Source of the DNA: Chromobotia macracanthus
Taxonomy: Eukaryota; Chordata; Actinopteri; Cypriniformes; Botiidae
Length of the DNA: 64,000 nt
Assembly (NCBI GenBank): GCA_036877525.1
Contig: JAZGTH010000007.1
Span: forward strand, 12,733,501-12,797,500
Direction: 5' to 3'
Positions 58,672-64,000 of this stretch are shown piece by piece. The notes under the pieces were generated by a model. It was not told the DNA's origin and ran no database searches. It was given only the letters and a program-made list of their open reading frames with translations. The number at the start of each line of letters is the position of its first letter. The stretch's first letter is position 1. The position numbers and the translations under genes are program-made.

Positions 58672-59029
58672 GCTATGCTCTGCCCACTACTCTGACTTAT
58701 GATGACAGCTGGTAAGAGCTGCACAGAAAACTGTGACTGTATACAGTTAATCTTGATGGTACAATTAATCTTGACAAAATCCATAGTATAAATAACAGTG
58801 AGACTAATATTTACATTTTTGCAAAAGCATAAACAAATGTTTGCCCAATAGAATGTTGTTGAGGATAAGAATATCCCTCTGATACTAGTAATTGCAAGCA
58901 GCAAATTATAGTTTTGCCAGACTGTAACATGAACCTAAGGGGTTTGAACCTAAAGGAATGTACTCTTCAACACATCAATATGTTCCCCCAACTTTCTGTT
59001 ACACATAATATGTAAATGGTTATGACTGT
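58672..59029 (+). other. putative start of 3' untranslated region
   Basis: Follows the stop codon. No AATAAA is seen here. A donor-like GCTG|GTAAGA at 58711, 39 bases after the stop, could begin a 3' UTR intron or an alternative end. The true 3' end of the transcript is not determined. Confidence 0.5.
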
Positions 59030-59034
59030 AATCT

Positions 59035-59240
59035 CTGTTTCCTGATGGAGAAAACAAAATGTTGTTAACTCTAGAGGTCTGTCCTTGAGAGTCTATCATC
59101 TCTAATCTGAATATTAAAGGCCAATCAAAATTGGTGAGTAGAATCTGCATGCCATTCTCCGCCCTGTACATACAGGTTTAAATGGAGATGGCTTGCACCG
59201 CTTGTTCAGATTTAGTGTTGAGGAGCCAAGAGCATGCCTC
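59035..59240. repeat. left inverted repeat of DIRS-like element
   Basis: Pairs imperfectly with 62040-62213, roughly three quarters identical by eye. Contains CTATCATCTCTAATCTGAATAT and GCATGCCATTCTCC. Confidence 0.75.
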
Positions 59241-59341
59241 GGTCACGCAGTGGACAGTTCTGTGAGAGCATAAGAGACAAAATGTGTCATTCCTACCATC
59301 AGGGATCATTGGTTACAGTATTAACCAAGACTTTGCCTTTT

Positions 59342-59378
59342 CTGTCACTAACTCGACGTTATGTTGAGTTAGTGACAG
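59342..59378. repeat. 13-bp perfect hairpin inside DIRS-like element
   Basis: CTGTCACTAACTC, an 11-base spacer, then GAGTTAGTGACAG. The spacer GACGTTATGTT is itself partly palindromic. Confidence 0.85.
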
Positions 59379-62039
59379 GGAGGGTGGAGCGCTCCACCCC
59401 TTTGGGGGTGGAGGGGGCCCTTACCCAAAGTCGCAACCAGTGGGGGCCTTCCTTAACTTTCCAGAAGAGATTCCCACTGGGGATCTGTTAGAAAACACTG
59501 GGAAGTGTTCCCTTCCCACCTGAGGAGAGAACACTACGGAGAACACATCCTACTAAAGGGAGGTGGCATGTAGATATCTCATATGGACTCACTAACAGTG
59601 AATACTCATACTCGAAAATGTACTGCTGAGGGACCCATCAATTGAGGGGACCCTGGCACAATAGTAATGGTAGAAGAACTCTATCACAGGATTTACCAAC
59701 TGGAAAACCTGTTAGTGGAAAACTAAATCATATGGGAAAAGGGGACATAAGGGGAATCATCATGTGTTGAGCATTGAGCTCAGGTACAAGGGCTTACCTA
59801 ACCAGGGCTATGCACACAGGTACCATGCCTGGTAGCAAGATGCTCCGCCCAGCTTACTACCAGGGACTGCTAAGATAGATGGAAAAGTTCTCAGCCTACA
59901 CCAGAGGGCATAGTGCAAGTGTAAGGCCTGTTTCAAACCACACGCATATCCATCTAATTGTCAAGGTAGAACAACAAAAAATGTTTTACGATCCACGTCA
60001 TGTCATGTATTAAGACTTCATAAGCAAGCTAATGAAAAGACATGGAAGGCCGTCTTAGCAACAAAATGGTAATATGCACCAAATTCTCTCCTGCGCTGAT
60101 TTAGGTAGTGAATACAAAGTCTTATCCTTATAGACTATAAACTATAAACATTATAAACTACATGGGTAATACGCACTGCACAAAGGTGTGAAAGCACAAC
60201 GGATACGCTCACCCTCTGCTCTGCATACACAGCGGATACGCACTGCATATTTACTGGATACCCGTGCAGTGTGAAACAGGTCTAACACCCTGCCAGCCAC
60301 CCAGGATCACATGTTAGAGCTGTGAAGAACACAGACTGACACTGGCTTTATGTGAAGGTTGTAAAATTTTGCCAAGTGCCCAGAACGTCACCACTAATCT
60401 AGGAAAGTCTGCACACTCTAACTCCAAACAGGCATGGTAGATTTGGGAATGGTATACTGTTGTAGTTGCGGTCCTTGATGCAATGAGTTAACCTCTTCTT
60501 GGAGACAGCCCTCCCTTTTCTGCTGATCCGAAACAGACAAAGAGCTGTTCAGAAAGCCTGAAGCTTTGTGTGTGGTCCAGATATACTGTAAGTGCAGGGC
60601 ACAGCAATGCAAGGGTTGGGTCCCTTGCATTGGGAAAGGTGAAGTCCTTACAGGTTTACCACCTGATCCTGGAAGGGGTGGTGGAAACTTTGAGCATGTA
60701 GCTGGGCCGGGGCCTCAGGTTGACATGAGAGTTACCTGGACTGAACTCTAGGCACTTATAGAGTCCCGGTAGGTCCTGTACACAGAGGCAAGCACCACCA
60801 GGAGAGCCATCTTCAGAATCTGCACTGCTCCCAGCCTGACTGCGAGGCACCTGTCGTAACCACAATGCGCCTCAAGACCTTCTCCATCAGGAGGCAGATA
60901 CGAAGGAAAGACAGGTACAACTATGGACTGAACATGCATTGACACTCAGGTGTGATAACAACAGGGTGAGGCCCATGATGACATACTGTCCTCAGGACCT
61001 GATCATCTAGCCAGTGCTGAAGCAGTCGTATGTCAAACCCTGAAGAACTACTGCCGATGAGGATGCCATATGTACCTGGAGCCTCTGAAACACTTTGAAT
61101 CGGATCGTAGATCTAATTGGTCTTAATCGGTCTACGTGCCAGAGGACAACTGGTCTCATGAGTGGCCTGGAATAAGCCAGTCATCGACATTGAGGATACA
61201 CACGCCCCACTCCCTTAAGGAAGCAATGGCAGCCTCTGCTACTTTGGTAAAGATACAAGGAGACAGGGACATACCGAATGCTGGGAAGCACTAAGTAGGC
61301 CTTTAGATGCAGAGACAATGGAATTAGAGGCACAATCTGCTTCGCCATACCAAGAGGAGGCAGTTTGTGGTGCAGTAGATCTTTCATCCTACCAGGAGGA
61401 GATTCCAGGGGAAGCAGGTGGCTCCTGGCACTCAGCAGGTTGTCCAATAGCCTGTTGTGAAAAGAAACTGCTCTGGATCTATCTCACACTGACCCCCTGG
61501 GCCAGGCCAGATGTTTGTGTTGACTGTCTCCTCCCTGGGATGGTAAAGAGGCGGAAGCTGTCCTTCTACTGTCCTAGCGGCCAGTGGGCAGGCTCTGGTG
61601 GAATGGGAGCTGGGGCCAACATTGTTTTCGCAGGAGGTTGAGCCTGTCAGGGAGCAGATGCTGAGAAGGACCACAATGTTCTATAAACGGCCTTGTGCAC
61701 TTCGGGAAAGAATGGCACCGGGGCAGGGCATGGTGTAGAGTAACATCAGGACCCAAGGTAAAAATCATCTAGCTGCAAACATCGAGGGAATTGTGGAGGA
61801 TTCCACTGCAACCCAATGCTGGCAGTGGAATGAAAGACAGATGAAACTTTAGATCTTTATCTTTTTAAAGAGTCTTTAAAAAGACACATACCAACAGTGT
61901 GAATTCCTTAGTATAAATGGAAATTAGCTCTTTTTAGACACCACTGTTTGGCTGCCAAAGCACTCAGGTAATAATGATAGAAAGCAGTCCACTGTCTTGC
62001 GTTGTATATCCAACAGCAATTCGTTGAGATGATGATAAT

Positions 62040-62213
62040 AATGCTTTTTTCTTTAGTTGCTTTGGCTCTGAAGAACATAAGCTGAATAAATGTTGCACAC
62101 TGCCTCCTTTCATACCCATATGTACAGGGTGGAGAATGGCATGCAAATTCCATTTATCAATTTTGATTGGCCTTTTATATTTAGATCAGAGATGATAGGC
62201 TCTGAAGGACGTT
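62040..62213. repeat. right inverted repeat of DIRS-like element
   Basis: Inverse of the left repeat: GGAGAATGGCATGC and ATATTTAGATCAGAGATGAT are its landmarks. Confidence 0.75.
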
Positions 62214-62235
62214 TTCTGAGTGAGTGACAGAAAAG

Positions 62236-64000
62236 GAACTTTAGTTGACTTTATCAACCATTTCATTTCTTTAAGAGATGTTGCTGTGTGCAAAGCATGG
62301 TAAAATCACTACTGCATGGCCTTGACATACAACTGACATTTGAAGAGAAATGGCAGTATACTTTTCTGATACAGTATATCCCTTGGCACAAAGGACTGCC
62401 AGCAGTGTCAGTATCTGAGTTTCCACTAATCTGGCCAAATAAAAGTGAGCTAGGAAGTGGCAAGTTGCATTCTCACTGTCAATTCCAGGCCCCCAATGTG
62501 CTTTCTCTAAGCTTTCTTGGGACCGACAGCCAAGTGCCTTTGGTCTGTGATTACCCCTGGGCCAAAGATGGCCACCTAGCGATGAGGCGGGGTCAGTGTC
62601 AAAGGCAAACTTTCATCATATGAGCTTCCGAGGTAAACACCATCAAAACAAGACTCAGACATTTCAAGAGCAGAGTATGAACATTGTTTTTGTTTCACTC
62701 TATTTTCACTCTGCAGCCTTTAAAACTGCATGTGTGAACAACGAAGCATCCAAGCAACCCCCTCTCAAAAAATATTTTTGGCCTTATTAAAGTGGAAACT
62801 CAGATAGCTTTATTTTACACAGCCACAGCTAGATGTGGCAGGTGTGTAAGCACAAGGCGACCACACTGCTTACACCCATTTCCTACTCCACTTACACAGA
62901 GTGAATATGACTGTGGGCTGGAACCAGAGCATTGTATGTTTTCAGAGCAACATTTTAGGACTATTGACCTGATTGTGAGAATGTGGATTGACACCTGTGA
63001 TCTTACTGTGGACTGAAGATCCTGTGGATCTTCCTGGTTCCTCTTCATACAGGGATAAATGAGCAGTGCTATTGTCAAGCAGCTCTTCAGAGAAACATGT
63101 TTCAGTTAATCCCAGCAGTAACTTCCATTAGATACAGCAGTACAACATGAACACATCATTCATAGCCTCTTCTGTTTGCTTCTTTATTTCTATTCTCTCT
63201 CTGACTCTGTCTCTTTCTGTTAGTGTAGTTCTGTTAACTATGACAGATCCAACACATTTTGTCTTCATGCACATGGCAGACAGTGCAGATGTCACATGGT
63301 ATGAATGAATGAAGAATTTATTGAAGAGTTCACTGAATGTAGAGACATTGGTGTCCTGTGGTGAGATTCATTCAGGATAGAACACTTTCCTAACCATGTG
63401 TACAGTGCTACCAAAAAGTATCTGGACACTCGTGCCACACTTAAAGTGACAGTTTACCAAAAAATGCTTTTAATTTACTCACCCTCAGGCCATCCCTGGT
63501 GTAGGTGACATTTTTTCTTCAGTAAAACAGTAAAGAAGATTTTTGGTCCTTGGTCATTCATTGGAAGCCCACAGCTGCCATCACTTTGAAAATCAAAAAC
63601 TTTCAAAAACTGACAACACAAAAGCAAAAATCGCTGCTCCTGACAATATATTGATATATTGAAAATATACACTTTTTTAATTTTTACAGTCAAAAGTTTA
63701 GGATCGATTGAAAAAAATGTTTCTTATGATCTTAAAAAAGGATTTTTGAAATTAATTTATTGAACCAAATAATAAAATAAAAGCAGCCAAGAAGAGTATA
63801 CATGCATAGATGGAAATTCATTTTCTTTATGTTCTAAAAGCTTCCCATGTTAAGACCTCAAGAAGCAGGAGAATAAAATGCCAAATTTACGATTTTGAAA
63901 ATTCTAGGCAAAGAGTGACTACATTGAAGAAGCTAAAATATAACAGTGTTCATTTATTTAAAACAATACCTGAATAAATTATTTTATCAGTTGTTGTTAG
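62236..64000. other. downstream flank, no gene recognised
   Basis: Several open frames of 60-110 codons exist (for example 62288-62623 on the + strand), but none has recognisable similarity or splice support. A MITE-like fragment lies at 63444-63570. May include distal myo3b 3' UTR or intergenic sequence. Confidence 0.55.
63444..63570 (+). repeat. MITE-like dispersed repeat fragment
   Basis: GACAGTTTACCAAAAAATGC then TAATTTACTCACCCTCAGGC and TTTTTCTTCAGTAAAACAG. Same family as 28941-29516. Confidence 0.55.

Larger units (their letters stand above)
59030..62235 (-). mobile_element. decayed DIRS-like (tyrosine recombinase) retrotransposon
   Basis: Long imperfect inverted repeats bound it: about 59035-59240 (with TTAAAGGCCAATCAAAATTG and GCATGCCATTCTCCGCCCTG) and about 62040-62213 as the inverse (CAATTTTGATTGGCCTTTTA, CAGGGTGGAGAATGGCATGC). 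On the - strand between them, broken fragments resemble fish DIRS elements: a reverse transcriptase piece near 61170-61310 (FTKVAEAAIASL, VDDWLIP), then SHVNLRPRPSYMLKVSTTP near 60680 and a recombinase-like stretch near 60480-60620. Stops and deletions make it inactive. A typical DIRS has inverted repeats, reverse transcriptase-RNase H and a tyrosine recombinase instead of an integrase, which fits. Confidence 0.75.

Noticed and set aside
62288..62623. 111-codon open frame downstream of the DIRS relic
   Set aside because: No recognised domain, no splice signals tied to it, and an opposing frame of similar length. Possibly an old repeat, but the family was not recognised.

Overview
The window is vertebrate nuclear DNA, almost certainly from a teleost and probably a cyprinid-like fish. 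It is AT-rich and CpG-poor, carries GT-AG introns, and is littered with fish-type repeats: tRNA-derived SINEs, Tc1-like relics, a DIRS-like retroelement and small palindromic MITE-like elements. No species can be named from the sequence alone.

It holds one recognisable gene, on the + strand: the unconventional class III myosin myo3b, an N-terminal protein kinase fused to a myosin motor. I traced 33 coding exons from 247 to the TGA at 58669-58671. All have GT-AG borders and every splice phase joins, giving an open frame of 1,240 residues plus stop. The first coding exons (glycine-rich loop and catalytic lysine, roughly 60 residues) and the promoter lie upstream of base 1. MYO3B is preferred over MYO3A because the residues match MYO3B (YGMFYKAD, YILYGALLGLQHLHNNRII, VTHLLEHPFIK, AYTKGWLGARRY) and because the tail ends soon after the espin-binding motifs, without the extra MYO3A C-terminal actin-binding segment.

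Layout: kinase domain 247-15379; linker 17113-17197; motor head 17914-40475; converter end and three IQ motifs 41196-43867; variable tail 46514-48005; espin-binding tail (3THDI) 57309-58671. The largest introns are intron 5 (6.8 kb), intron 6 (4.0 kb), intron 20 (9.2 kb) and intron 30 (9.3 kb). They hold most of the transposon relics and several CpG-richer, repeat-free blocks that could be regulatory. Downstream of the stop codon lies a decayed DIRS-like retrotransposon on the - strand (about 59030-62235), then about 1.8 kb with no gene I can recognise.

The points most worth checking are a 21-base microexon in the motor's actin-binding loop 2, a long TG repeat abutting the 3' splice site of an in-frame 66-base kinase exon, several frame-compatible splice routes through the tail, two separate E-D-x-x-Y-Y type espin-binding motifs, and a CpG-rich antisense open frame inside intron 27. 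I found no RNA gene, CRISPR array or operon, and no strong evidence for an entirely new system.
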